Shown here: piece after piece, positions 48,690 through 61,276 of the stretch
Layout of the letters: the number at the start of each line of letters is the position of its first letter
How positions within the stretch are numbered: the stretch's first letter is position 1
NCBI RefSeq assembly: GCF_021134715.1
Contig: NC_060022.1
Location: 3,477,001-3,541,000 of the forward strand
Reading direction: 5' to 3'
DNA: 64,000 nt
Origin: Daphnia pulex
Taxonomy: Eukaryota > Arthropoda > Branchiopoda > Diplostraca > Daphniidae
The notes under the pieces: model-generated
Told to the model about the DNA's origin: nothing
Seen by the model: the letters and a program-made list of their open reading frames with translations, nothing else
Databases searched by the model: none
Made by a program: the position numbers and the translations under genes

Positions 48690-50347
48690 GGAATAATTGG
48701 GTTAAGACCACCATCTTCACTCACAAATACTGATTCATTGTAAGATCTATGGCGAAGGAACTGACAGCCCGGAAGAAATTGACGGTGGTGGATTGGTGTG
48801 AAGAAACTATTGCCGTGGAGTACCCTAAGATATGGTACTACTCGAGCAGCCCCTTCAATTCGAACAGTTGATTAGAGTTCTAGTTACGACGAAATCTGAA
48901 AAGGCCTTTTATCAAGAGCAACCAATTGAGTCAGGTGGCTCCCACAACATAGTTGAAAAATGAACATGAAGGTGCGTAGAATTAAACTACCTAGTTTTTG
49001 TCTTAATAGATGTTAATATTTTGTTATAATATTTAGGCAACAGCCAATCCTATCTGGAATTTTGCTAGAGATACCTTTCAGACGGTCGTCAACGTTGAGG
49101 AAAAAGAAGAATCTTAACCCAAATTAGAGCCAGAAGAACCATATACTGCTGGTATACCAACAGCCAACGGAACTTACTCCACACGCTCCAAGACTAGCAT
49201 TATTGTGGCTTTCCATTGTTGACTTACGAATAATGGTTCTGGCGGAGCCATCAAGGAAGAAAGCAGTGGTACTTCCACCAAATCAAAATGTTCTTTCAAA
49301 CCGACGTCAGGTAATAGCATCAGGTAATCATCTCAAGTGGAACACAAACCCAAAGTAAGAGTGCTAAATTCATTTTTCAATAAATTTAATATTATTATTT
49401 TTAAGTCTTGCAGGGGACACTGACTGTAATCAATTGATTGATCCGGCAAATGGCGGTTCTTTGCATTATTTCCATCCGACTACGTGTCCAGTCGTTTCAA
49501 CTGAAGAATTTTTGCAGCGGATGGTGGAATATATGCGTAGAATCTGGTTACAAAGTATGAGGTCTGGAAGAAGAAAAGGTCGAAACAGAACCCACTGAAG
49601 AAGAAGAAATGAACTGAGCTTTTCTCGGTTGGCCTGTGACGTTTCCCCTGACAAAACTTCTTTGATTCTTCTCTATGCCCACCTCTGCTTGGATCTTGAC
49701 GTCCAGCTAGAAGATGCCGTTCGACTCCTTCAGCAAGTAATCCTATTCATTTAAATTTTGTGTGATCCAATAGAAAATTTTTTACTTTTGGTTGATGCGC
49801 AGGTTGAAACGCTGCACGATCATCGACTAATGGAAAAATGCATTCAGAAATTAAACCAGAAAAAGTCTCTAGTCACAAAAAAAGTTAAATTATCATCTTT
49901 CCTGCAAATGTACGATTAATTAATTAAACTTTGGTTTGCTCGTCAGAAGGTTATTCACCTTCGATCATCATCCGTTAAATACGCGGTGGGACTTGTTATG
50001 ATATACCAACATAGCGCTTGTAAGTCACCGTTACTGTGTGTAACCGACTCATTGACACACCATGATCCAGACAAAATATTTTGTAACGTCCTTTTCGACG
50101 ATGGGGGATTCTTCCTTCGTTGATGAAGACAAGCGTAATGAATTTCGAATCGCCGACTTCCTACTCAACTTATTTTTATTTATTTTTTACAGATAATTTA
50201 AAATTCGACACTGATGTGTCGTTCGTCAGCAGCTATCCGAATATCGGGCTTTCTTTTGAACGTTTCAACGGCCGCCGATACATCTCCAACGCTAAGATGA
50301 CCCTCTTCCCAGAGGATGAAGGCTTTGCTCTTTCCCTGGTCGGATAA
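48690..50347 (+). pseudogene. Decayed coding remnant in left arm, unrecognised
   Basis: Several stretches look like former exons broken by stops: ESGIIGLRPPSSLTNTDSL near 48685-48740, ANPIWNFARDTFQTVV near 49040-49090, IDPANGGSLHYFHPTTCPVV and EEFLQRMVEYMRR around 49435-49550, LYAHLCLDLDVQLEDAVRLL at 49675-49735, and VETLHDHRLMEKCIQKL at 49802-49855. The last piece, LKFDTDVSFVSSYPNIGLSF to EGFALSLVG, ends in a stop at 50345. Order and splice-like sites suggest one former gene. I could not name the family. Confidence 0.45.
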
Positions 50348-53300
50348 ATATGTATTATCTTATCGTATTATGTAATTGCCTGCCTTTTACGTACATTAGC
50401 TGCTAAATAGTGCCAAATAGTTTCATCAAATTTTACGAGAAATCAAAAAATTATTTAGGCCATTCAGGTTGTTTTTCTTAATTCAACCAATGTACAACTT
50501 GTATGTAAATCAGGTTCTTGTTTCACTTTTTCATTCATCATTTTGTAGCTTAAATCCTGTGTTATTTTGCAAACAATTTTAACTTTCAATTCACTTAGAA
50601 ATTCCAGACAGAACTCCCTCTAACCTCTGGGTATCAATCTGGGTCACCTCTAACCCCAATTAAGAAGTAAAGGCTAGACTATGAGATATTATCAGTCCCC
50701 TGTGTTAGTTAGGTAGGTAAGGAAGGAATCCAACATAGAAGACTTTAAAACATGAAGAAAAATCTAAAAGATTTATTTTGTTACAAGTGATTTTTCTGCT
50801 ACAAAATAGCACTTATAAATTAATAAAATCAGACAAGGAAGAGCATTCACAAAGACGAATAAGCGGAAGAACACAACTAATCAAATGAAACACAACACCC
50901 GTAATTTTATTTGATGATGTTGCTTTCTCAACCTCGGTAATAACAGAGTCGCTATTTTTTGGCGCAGAAAATTGTTTGATCTAGCAGTTGTCAATGGAAT
51001 CACTCCTTTATCATGTAGCATCAAGTTGCCTTAATCTTACTGCATGGATGAGATTGGAAGCAGGAGATTTGATTTAGACAGACTAATTAACAAACAACAC
51101 ATTGAATTGTGGCACTACAGACAGCAACAGATTCAAGCACACCTTTCACCATCTCCTCATTAGGCAGCATCTCCATTGACAGGCTGTGCATCAACAGCCA
51201 TTGAAACCTACAGAGAAAGATTCATCAAAATTAAGGAAAAGTGCAGAATAACAGGAATAAAGTGAAAAGTTAAAAAAGTGATACGAAATGGTAGCAATAT
51301 ACGATATTTCGTCAAGAATCTGGAATCACTAAAAGTAAAAGATGCCATAGACAAGGCACAGATTCAGAAGAATGTCAACTGTTAAGCTGCCTTCTCATTA
51401 TACCTTGGGGATTTCGTCTGTTGTGATGTGTGATGCTGCGGTGGTGGCTTTTTGGTGAAGACGAGATGTAAATTTGGAGGGGAGAATATTACGTGAGTAT
51501 CAAGTTATTTGCCTTCGTTTGTTAGTTCTTTCTTTCAACTGTCAACGAGCTAGAGCGGACATTGTTTTCATTTTTTTTTTTTTCTGACGCTAGACGGTTA
51601 GCCTTTGATCATTTTTCACTCAGTTTAGTTACGTTTACTTTGCACATCTCTGGAGAAATTTCTCGCTGCTACTACAAAGAAATTTTGGGTGATAGCTGTC
51701 AGTTTCTCGTTCAGCAACAAAGCTCACTTGTTAGATTTGTAATAATGGGGGTTTTTTTCTACTTCCGGTTTTCTCATTTCTGCCAGTAGTTTAGTAAATA
51801 TTCATCTGACACACAAAAGAACCACATATTCGTGATCTTCGTCAAATTTATGGTAAAGTTCATGTTCTTTTTTGTACGTACGCGTACTTCCGGTTTCGAG
51901 AATTATCCTGAACTATAGTTCAGGAAAAATCTCAATTTTGATCAAATTCTCGATTTCGTTTAAATTACACCTAATCGACCCCAAATTTCACGGAGATCAC
52001 GAATATTTGGTTTATTTTGTCGGGAGCTCAATGGTTAAGGCGCTATCGCTTACTTCCGGTATACTTCCGGAATATTTGCACAAAACTAGCAAGTGAGCTT
52101 TGTTTTCTGGACAGTTCTAAGGATTGATTGCTAGGTTTTATCAAACAAATATGGACTTTTCAAGTTTTTTGAGTATCTTTAAGACCATCTGCAAATACTC
52201 AGTTTTGAGACGTATCAAATAGATGGCGTGTTGATTGTGTCAATGGAATGGCTGGCGGTTTGTTGTCAAAAGTTAAGCTATCCTTCTTCGAAAATTACCA
52301 ATGAATTCATTGGTAAATTCGAGTGATTTCGTCTCTAACTTGTCGGTGATGTGTTCTATTCCGTGTGTATGTTGGATAACCTTAATGTTTCCCATCAACT
52401 TTCAGGAGGAAACGTGAAAGGGTCGCGGCCGTCGTGCAGCCTACCGTCAACTATTTGTTCAAAATCATTGTATTCTACTGAATGTGCCATCGAAATGCTA
52501 CAGGTAATAACCAACACAAGCTTTATCCATTTCATGTATTGCTGAAACATATATTCTTCTCGTCTTTTATTAGGAGTCATAATTGTATTGGACTTGCTAG
52601 ATCACCAACCCCAGCATAGACCAATCTCTCATTTCATCTTCTCAAGAGAAGATTGGATAACTGATCTGTGGTTTCATGTGTAAGTTCACTTATCATGTCA
52701 CTGAACTTTTTTCCATTGCAGTCTAACATGTATTTAAAGTATAGATCTCTACTTACGTCTATGGTCTATCTGATGTTTAAGAGGCGCTTTTGAGTGTTTA
52801 CTGATAATTGTTTATTCTTTTAGATCATAGACATCAAGCACATTGATGACACAAATTATAAACAAGCTGACTTATTTTTCTTTTTTTATTTACAGGTTCT
52901 AAACTCCAGCTTTCTAAATTTGCATGGCAGACTTAATGATAAGTCATGTCCTTTCAAGAAAGTCAACAAGGTCCCTGTTTACTAACCTGTTGGCTGCTAC
53001 CCTTGAATCTCCCTTTTTACTTTCTTAAGCGGGGCATCTTTATTTGAGGTATTGCTTTCTGTCGCTACAATCTTGTTTGAATATTATTGTCATCCAAATA
53101 AATGTTCATTCTGCTTACAGGGTAATCCTTCGCTACTTGTCATGGACTTCATCCACTGGTGAAAACCGACGAGAGAATGCTGTAATCCAAGACTGATAAA
53201 TTGTGTAGTTAGATTCAATTACAAGTGCATTTCTGGGCTCCCTTCTTTTCTGTGGCCCCGTTTCCCTAACTAACCACTAACCAACGCCCGCCGGTGGTCA

Positions 53301-53509
53301 CTCACCCGCTGTGAAACCAGGAGGAGGGGAGGGCTCTGGTCGAACGGGGACTTGGAAGGCGCATGATCCGATGAAAACTTTTGGAGGGTCATGAGTCTAA
53401 CCCGGAAGCCTAGTATGACTACATCTCCCCAGTAAAACTTGCCTCGTACTTCTCTCTTCTTCTCGGTCCAGATAAATATCTCTGGGGGCCGTAGACATAT
53501 CCTATAACA

Positions 53510-53946
53510 GCATGTGCGAGTTAAACAAAGCAACCCACTACCCAATGAAACAAAAAGCCATGGTTTATTTTTTGCAGAAATCTGCATCAGTCAAGTTACA
53601 AATTTTTCTAATTCAACAACTCGCGTAGAATTTTGCATCTAGTCTATTAGTGCGAATCGCGATTCCATGTGTTTGGTAGTTTCGAAAATGGTTGTTTAAA
53701 AAACAAACAATGGGGTGTTCTGGGTAGCCAAAAAAACTCACCATTGTTTGTTTTTTAAACAACCATCTTCTTAACTACCAAACACATAGGATCGCTATTT
53801 GCACCAGTAGACTAGATGCAAAATTCGACAGAAGTTGTTGAGTTTGAAAAATTTGTAACTTGACTGACGCAGATTTCCGTAAAACTATACCATCGCTTTT
53901 TGTCTCATTGCCGCAGCGGTGGTGGCGGGTTGCGTTTAAACTCGTA
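53510..53946. repeat. Foldback (hairpin) element, left-arm copy
   Basis: Two imperfect arms of about 200 bp flank a spacer of under 30 bp centred near 53727. The innermost 30 bp (CCATTGTTTGTTTTTTAAAC and complement) pair perfectly; outward, the TAACTTGACTGA, GATGCAAAATTC and GGCTTTTTGT-type blocks pair with scattered mismatches. Resembles a MITE or foldback transposon; no protein inside. Confidence 0.8.
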
Positions 53947-54540
53947 CAGAAGAAAAATGTCTTGAACCGGACGCTCTGTTTATTGAATTTTTTGTACATT
54001 TAAAAAATAAAAATAAAAACTAGTGTGATGTATTAAATTTTTTTATTTATTACAGACATAGGGTTTGACATTGGTTTATGTGGTTTAGGGTATACATTTG
54101 AGGGTTGGTAGGTGTAATGTTTGTGGGGTCAGAAGAATTAGAAGGTATAAGTTTGTGGGGTTTGGAGATTAATTGGTAGGGATATGTTTGTAGGGTTATA
54201 AATTAACTGTTTTTTATCCAAACTTGAAATATCCCCCTTCCACATCCTCCTCTTTCCTTTCCCAATCCCGAAAACATGTTTATTATTTGTTTGACATAAA
54301 CATCCCCATATTTCTTTTTTGTTCCTTCTTAACATATTAACGGTATACTACATTGACACAATACCAATTTCATAAAATAATAATGCAACTTCGGTAACAG
54401 TAACACGACACCAACACCAAGGAACGGCCAATTGAATTTGATGCAGAAAGATCTATCACCAGCATATTTAGGCTGAGACAACGTACCACAGCGGACAGCA
54501 ACTACGCGAACATACACGATAAACCTGTAACCGAAATGAA

Positions 54541-55389
54541 TTAATCTTCGCCATCAATGGAAATGCTGTCTGAAAAGACAAGACTGTTAGTGTGATGTGG
54601 TATTCACCAGCATAGGCTGCGTACTGTTCGATGACCTCCGGCATGTCTTGGGCTTTCTCTTTGTCCGGCATTCGTTGGAGCAGCTGCTCCACTGGTCTTT
54701 GCGACTGGCTCCCTTCCCACACATATTTTTCCATGTCTGCTTCGCATTTATCATCCTCCCACGGCTCAGTTTTCTGTACGGCAAACAACAGAGACAAAAG
54801 AGGAAGTGTCGATTACTAGACTCCTACCAGCACGCAATTATTGTTTGCTTAACAAAACATTAGGACTTACCCAAGACTCGCTGACGAAAACATTCAGCAG
54901 ATACATGGCGTAATTTACGTTCTGCATTCTCAAAAGACACCGCTCAGAGATGATCGTCAGCACGTCAGTTTCTAGGTTGTAACGCTCTTTCACTAGTCGA
55001 AGCAGTTTATCCTTGGCGTGATTGTCCAATTTCAAAGAGCTCAATTTCACCTACATGAAGGAAGAAAAGAGTTACTTATAACAGGAAATGAAATGCTATT
55101 TGTTTTCTTCTTTTCAGACCTGGAGTGTTACTATTCTGGATCGGGCATCCCTCAATGAGGGGGAAGAATGGAGGTAATCACTAGTTGTGATTGTGATAGG
55201 TAAATGATTTTCAATCTTTTCGTTGGTATCCAACTCTTTCGGCCACTCTGTGCAGATCTTTATAAACAAATAATGTGTAAAGCTTTATGAATATATCTAT
55301 TATACTGAAGGGTTCTCACTTTTCGATGCTTGGCTAGCGGGTGGTGTCAAGTGAAGAAAGTTGGGGATCTTCATCAACTCTGCATTGGC
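54541..55389 (-). CDS. mRpS35: Mitochondrial ribosomal protein S35, 5'-truncated
   Basis: A small-subunit mitoribosome protein. Minus exons: 55320-55389 (continuing into the junction), 55120-55247 or -55257, 54871-55050, 54773-54608, 54569-54541. Recognised: [119 protein letters not shown] and the end DSISIDGED. About 100 N-terminal residues are missing: the first visible exon runs straight into the right arm at 55389/55390. The [10 protein letters not shown] region and its donor do not fit the family well (a longer basic stretch then FCTEWP is expected), and an expected CPLR is CLLR. The locus is therefore a fragment or a damaged copy unless the assembly is wrong. The last exon lies inside the left arm. 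Confidence 0.82.
54576..55389. other. Single-copy spacer (814 bp) at the palindrome centre
   Basis: The only unique sequence between the arms. It holds the middle exons of mRpS35 on the minus strand. Confidence 0.9.
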
Positions 55390-55395
55390 TTTCAG

Positions 55396-55424
55396 ACAGC
55401 ATTTCCATTGATGGCGAAGATTAA
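55396..55424 (+). pseudogene. Mirrored orphan copy of last mRpS35 exon
   Basis: Plus-strand copy of the DSISIDGED-stop exon with its CAG acceptor, but with no upstream exons on this strand. It marks the duplication breakpoint inside the last intron. Confidence 0.85.
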
Positions 55425-56018
55425 TTCATTTCGGTTACAGGTTTATCGTGTATGTTCGCGTAGTTGCTGTCCGCTGTGGTACGTTGTCTCAGCCTAAATA
55501 TGCTGGTGATAGATCTTTCTGCATCAAATTCAATTGGCCGTTCCTTGGTGTTGGTGTCGTGTTACTGTTACCGAAGTTGCATTATTATTTTATGAAATTG
55601 GTATTGTGTCAATGTAGTATACCGTTAATATGTTAAGAAGGAACAAAAAAGAAATATGGGGATGTTTATGTCAAACAAATAATAAACATGTTTTCGGGAT
55701 TGGGAAAGGAAAGAGGAGGATGTGGAAGGGGGATATTTCAAGTTTGGATAAAAAACAGTTAATTTATAACCCTACAAACATATCCCTACCAATTAATCTC
55801 CAAACCCCACAAACTTATACCTTCTAATTCTTCTGACCCCACAAACATTACACCTACCAACCCTCAAATGTATACCCTAAACCACATAAACCAATGTCAA
55901 ACCCTATGTCTGTAATAAATAAAAAAATTTAATACATCACACTAGTTTTTATTTTTATTTTTTAAATGTACAAAAAATTCAATAAACAGAGCGTCCGGTT
56001 CAAGACATTTTTCTTCTG

Positions 56019-56455
56019 TACGAGTTTAAACGCAACCCGCCACCACCGCTGCGGCAATGAGACAAAAAGCGATGGTATAGTTTTACGGAAATCTGCGTCA
56101 GTCAAGTTACAAATTTTTCAAACTCAACAACTTCTGTCGAATTTTGCATCTAGTCTACTGGTGCAAATAGCGATCCTATGTGTTTGGTAGTTAAGAAGAT
56201 GGTTGTTTAAAAAACAAACAATGGTGAGTTTTTTTGGCTACCCAGAACACCCCATTGTTTGTTTTTTAAACAACCATTTTCGAAACTACCAAACACATGG
56301 AATCGCGATTCGCACTAATAGACTAGATGCAAAATTCTACGCGAGTTGTTGAATTAGAAAAATTTGTAACTTGACTGATGCAGATTTCTGCAAAAAATAA
56401 ACCATGGCTTTTTGTTTCATTGGGTAGTGGGTTGCTTTGTTTAACTCGCACATGC
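56019..56455. repeat. Foldback (hairpin) element, right-arm copy
   Basis: Mirror copy of the left-arm foldback element, centred near 56238, carried as part of the large inverted repeat. Confidence 0.8.
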
Positions 56456-59400
56456 TGTTATAGGATATGTCTACGGCCCCCAGAGATATTTATCTGGACC
56501 GAGAAGAAGAGAGAAGTACGAGGCAAGTTTTACTGGGGAGATGTAGTCATACTAGGCTTCCGGGTTAGACTCATGACCCTCCAAAAGTTTTCATCGGATC
56601 ATGCGCCTTCCAAGTCCCCGTTCGACCAGAGCCCTCCCCTCCTCCTGGTTTCACAGCGGGTGAGTGACCACCGGCGGGCGTTGGTTAGTGGTTAGTTAGG
56701 GAAACGGGGCCACAGAAAAGAAGGGAGCCCAGAAATGCACTTGTAATTGAATCTAACTACACAATTTATCAGTCTTGGATTACAGCATTCTCTCGTCGGT
56801 TTTCACCAGTGGATGAAGTCCATGACAAGTAGCGAAGGATTACCCTGTAAGCAGAATGAACATTTATTTGGATGACAATAATATTCAAACAAGATTGTAG
56901 CGACAGAAAGCAATACCTCAAATAAAGATGCCCCGCTTAAGAAAGTAAAAAGGGAGATTCAAGGGTAGCAGCCAACAGGTTAGTAAACAGGGACCTTGTT
57001 GACTTTCTTGAAAGGACATGACTTATCATTAAGTCTGCCATGCAAATTTAGAAAGCTGGAGTTTAGAACCTGTAAATAAAAAAAGAAAAATAAGTCAGCT
57101 TGTTTATAATTTGTGTCATCAATGTGCTTGATGTCTATGATCTAAAAGAATAAACAATTATCAGTAAACACTCAAAAGCGCCTCTTAAACATCAGATAGA
57201 CCATAGACGTAAGTAGAGATCTATACTTTAAATACATGTTAGACTGCAATGGAAAAAAGTTCAGTGACATGATAAGTGAACTTACACATGAAACCACAGA
57301 TCAGTTATCCAATCTTCTCTTGAGAAGATGAAATGAGAGATTGGTCTATGCTGGGGTTGGTGATCTAGCAAGTCCAATACAATTATGACTCCTAATAAAA
57401 GACGAGAAGAATATATGTTTCAGCAATACATGAAATGGATAAAGCTTGTGTTGGTTATTACCTGTAGCATTTCGATGGCACATTCAGTAGAATACAATGA
57501 TTTTGAACAAATAGTTGACGGTAGGCTGCACGACGGCCGCGACCCTTTCACGTTTCCTCCTGAAAGTTGATGGGAAACATTAAGGTTATCCAACATACAC
57601 ACGGAATAGAACACATCACCGACAAGTTAGAGACGAAATCACTCGAATTTACCAATGAATTCATTGGTAATTTTCGAAGAAGGATAGCTTAACTTTTGAC
57701 AACAAACCGCCAGCCATTCCATTGACACAATCAACACGCCATCTATTTGATACGTCTCAAAACTGAGTATTTGCAGATGGTCTTAAAGATACTCAAAAAA
57801 ACTTGAAAAGTCCATATTTGTTTGATAAAACCTAGCAATCAATCCTTAGAACTGTCCAGAAAACAAAGCTCACTTGCTAGTTTTGTGCAAATATTCCGGA
57901 AGTATACCGGAAGTAAGCGATAGCGCCTTAACCATTGAGCTCCCGACAAAATAAACCAAATATTCGTGATCTCCGTGAAATTTGGGGTCGATTAGGTGTA
58001 ATTTAAACGAAATCGAGAATTTGATCAAAATTGAGATTTTTCCTGAACTATAGTTCAGGATAATTCTCGAAACCGGAAGTACGCGTACGTACAAAAAAGA
58101 ACATGAACTTTACCATAAATTTGACGAAGATCACGAATATGTGGTTCTTTTGTGTGTCAGATGAATATTTACTAAACTACTGGCAGAAATGAGAAAACCG
58201 GAAGTAGAAAAAAACCCCCATTATTACAAATCTAACAAGTGAGCTTTGTTGCTGAACGAGAAACTGACAGCTATCACCCAAAATTTCTTTGTAGTAGCAG
58301 CGAGAAATTTCTCCAGAGATGTGCAAAGTAAACGTAACTAAACTGAGTGAAAAATGATCAAAGGCTAACCGTCTAGCGTCAGAAAAAAAAAAAAATGAAA
58401 ACAATGTCCGCTCTAGCTCGTTGACAGTTGAAAGAAAGAACTAACAAACGAAGGCAAATAACTTGATACTCACGTAATATTCTCCCCTCCAAATTTACAT
58501 CTCGTCTTCACCAAAAAGCCACCACCGCAGCATCACACATCACAACAGACGAAATCCCCAAGGTATAATGAGAAGGCAGCTTAACAGTTGACATTCTTCT
58601 GAATCTGTGCCTTGTCTATGGCATCTTTTACTTTTAGTGATTCCAGATTCTTGACGAAATATCGTATATTGCTACCATTTCGTATCACTTTTTTAACTTT
58701 TCACTTTATTCCTGTTATTCTGCACTTTTCCTTAATTTTGATGAATCTTTCTCTGTAGGTTTCAATGGCTGTTGATGCACAGCCTGTCAATGGAGATGCT
58801 GCCTAATGAGGAGATGGTGAAAGGTGTGCTTGAATCTGTTGCTGTCTGTAGTGCCACAATTCAATGTGTTGTTTGTTAATTAGTCTGTCTAAATCAAATC
58901 TCCTGCTTCCAATCTCATCCATGCAGTAAGATTAAGGCAACTTGATGCTACATGATAAAGGAGTGATTCCATTGACAACTGCTAGATCAAACAATTTTCT
59001 GCGCCAAAAAATAGCGACTCTGTTATTACCGAGGTTGAGAAAGCAACATCATCAAATAAAATTACGGGTGTTGTGTTTCATTTGATTAGTTGTGTTCTTC
59101 CGCTTATTCGTCTTTGTGAATGCTCTTCCTTGTCTGATTTTATTAATTTATAAGTGCTATTTTGTAGCAGAAAAATCACTTGTAACAAAATAAATCTTTT
59201 AGATTTTTCTTCATGTTTTAAAGTCTTCTATGTTGGATTCCTTCCTTACCTACCTAACTAACACAGGGGACTGATAATATCTCATAGTCTAGCCTTTACT
59301 TCTTAATTGGGGTTAGAGGTGACCCAGATTGATACCCAGAGGTTAGAGGGAGTTCTGTCTGGAATTTCTAAGTGAATTGAAAGTTAAAATTGTTTGCAAA

Positions 59401-59618
59401 ATAACACAGGATTTAAGCTACAAAATGATGAATGAAAAAGTGAAACAAGAACCTGATTTACATACAAGTTGTACATTGGTTGAATTAAGAAAAACAACCT
59501 GAATGGCCTAAATAATTTTTTGATTTCTCGTAAAATTTGATGAAACTATTTGGCACTATTTAGCAGCTAATGTACGTAAAAGGCAGGCAATTACATAATA
59601 CGATAAGATAATACATAT

Positions 59619-61276
59619 TTATCCGACCAGGGAAAGAGCAAAGCCTTCATCCTCTGGGAAGAGGGTCATCTTAGCGTTGGAGATGTATCGGCGGCCGTTG
59701 AAACGTTCAAAAGAAAGCCCGATATTCGGATAGCTGCTGACGAACGACACATCAGTGTCGAATTTTAAATTATCTGTAAAAAATAAATAAAAATAAGTTG
59801 AGTAGGAAGTCGGCGATTCGAAATTCATTACGCTTGTCTTCATCAACGAAGGAAGAATCCCCCATCGTCGAAAAGGACGTTACAAAATATTTTGTCTGGA
59901 TCATGGTGTGTCAATGAGTCGGTTACACACAGTAACGGTGACTTACAAGCGCTATGTTGGTATATCATAACAAGTCCCACCGCGTATTTAACGGATGATG
60001 ATCGAAGGTGAATAACCTTCTGACGAGCAAACCAAAGTTTAATTAATTAATCGTACATTTGCAGGAAAGATGATAATTTAACTTTTTTTGTGACTAGAGA
60101 CTTTTTCTGGTTTAATTTCTGAATGCATTTTTCCATTAGTCGATGATCGTGCAGCGTTTCAACCTGCGCATCAACCAAAAGTAAAAAATTTTCTATTGGA
60201 TCACACAAAATTTAAATGAATAGGATTACTTGCTGAAGGAGTCGAACGGCATCTTCTAGCTGGACGTCAAGATCCAAGCAGAGGTGGGCATAGAGAAGAA
60301 TCAAAGAAGTTTTGTCAGGGGAAACGTCACAGGCCAACCGAGAAAAGCTCAGTTCATTTCTTCTTCTTCAGTGGGTTCTGTTTCGACCTTTTCTTCTTCC
60401 AGACCTCATACTTTGTAACCAGATTCTACGCATATATTCCACCATCCGCTGCAAAAATTCTTCAGTTGAAACGACTGGACACGTAGTCGGATGGAAATAA
60501 TGCAAAGAACCGCCATTTGCCGGATCAATCAATTGATTACAGTCAGTGTCCCCTGCAAGACTTAAAAATAATAATATTAAATTTATTGAAAAATGAATTT
60601 AGCACTCTTACTTTGGGTTTGTGTTCCACTTGAGATGATTACCTGATGCTATTACCTGACGTCGGTTTGAAAGAACATTTTGATTTGGTGGAAGTACCAC
60701 TGCTTTCTTCCTTGATGGCTCCGCCAGAACCATTATTCGTAAGTCAACAATGGAAAGCCACAATAATGCTAGTCTTGGAGCGTGTGGAGTAAGTTCCGTT
60801 GGCTGTTGGTATACCAGCAGTATATGGTTCTTCTGGCTCTAATTTGGGTTAAGATTCTTCTTTTTCCTCAACGTTGACGACCGTCTGAAAGGTATCTCTA
60901 GCAAAATTCCAGATAGGATTGGCTGTTGCCTAAATATTATAACAAAATATTAACATCTATTAAGACAAAAACTAGGTAGTTTAATTCTACGCACCTTCAT
61001 GTTCATTTTTCAACTATGTTGTGGGAGCCACCTGACTCAATTGGTTGCTCTTGATAAAAGGCCTTTTCAGATTTCGTCGTAACTAGAACTCTAATCAACT
61101 GTTCGAATTGAAGGGGCTGCTCGAGTAGTACCATATCTTAGGGTACTCCACGGCAATAGTTTCTTCACACCAATCCACCACCGTCAATTTCTTCCGGGCT
61201 GTCAGTTCCTTCGCCATAGATCTTACAATGAATCAGTATTTGTGAGTGAAGATGGTGGTCTTAACCCAATTATTCC
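59619..61276 (-). pseudogene. Decayed coding remnant in right arm, unrecognised
   Basis: Mirror of the left-arm remnant, with the same stops. Identical decay in both arms means the gene was already broken before duplication, or that the arms are the same DNA assembled twice. Confidence 0.45.

Larger units (their letters stand above)
47264..54575. repeat. Left arm of giant inverted repeat (7.3 kb)
   Basis: Reverse complement of 55390-62709. The outer end is at AGAAAAATCAGAATAAAGG and the inner end at GCTGTCTGAAA. Short frames along the arm are mirrored residue for residue in the other arm. Differences I found: 6 versus 7 bases in a T/A run near 52167, and substitutions and indels at 47285-47460. 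Contents, outside to inside: a decayed coding remnant (48690-50347), AT-rich sequence, an ACTTCCGG cluster (51761-52070), a GC-richer stretch (53230-53500), a foldback element (53510-53946), a G-rich tract (54058-54200) and the last exon of mRpS35. Confidence 0.95.

Noticed and set aside
52025-52041. tRNA-like A-box (GAGCTCAATGGTTAAGG)
   Set aside because: No matching B box or clover-leaf follows within 60 bp. It may be a trace of a tRNA-derived SINE, but the evidence is too thin.
53270-53587. 105-aa minus-strand frame in the palindrome arm
   Set aside because: It crosses the border of the foldback element and has no recognisable domain; it is probably a chance frame in GC-richer repeat DNA.
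54058-54200. Telomere-like repeat
   Set aside because: Only a single TTAGGG-like match; arthropod TTAGG arrays are absent.
58503-58806. Possible two-exon coding end (DEIPK, then VSMAVDAQPVNGDAA) in the right arm
   Set aside because: Splice-like sites are present, but the fragment is tiny and matches no family I know, so I did not call a gene.
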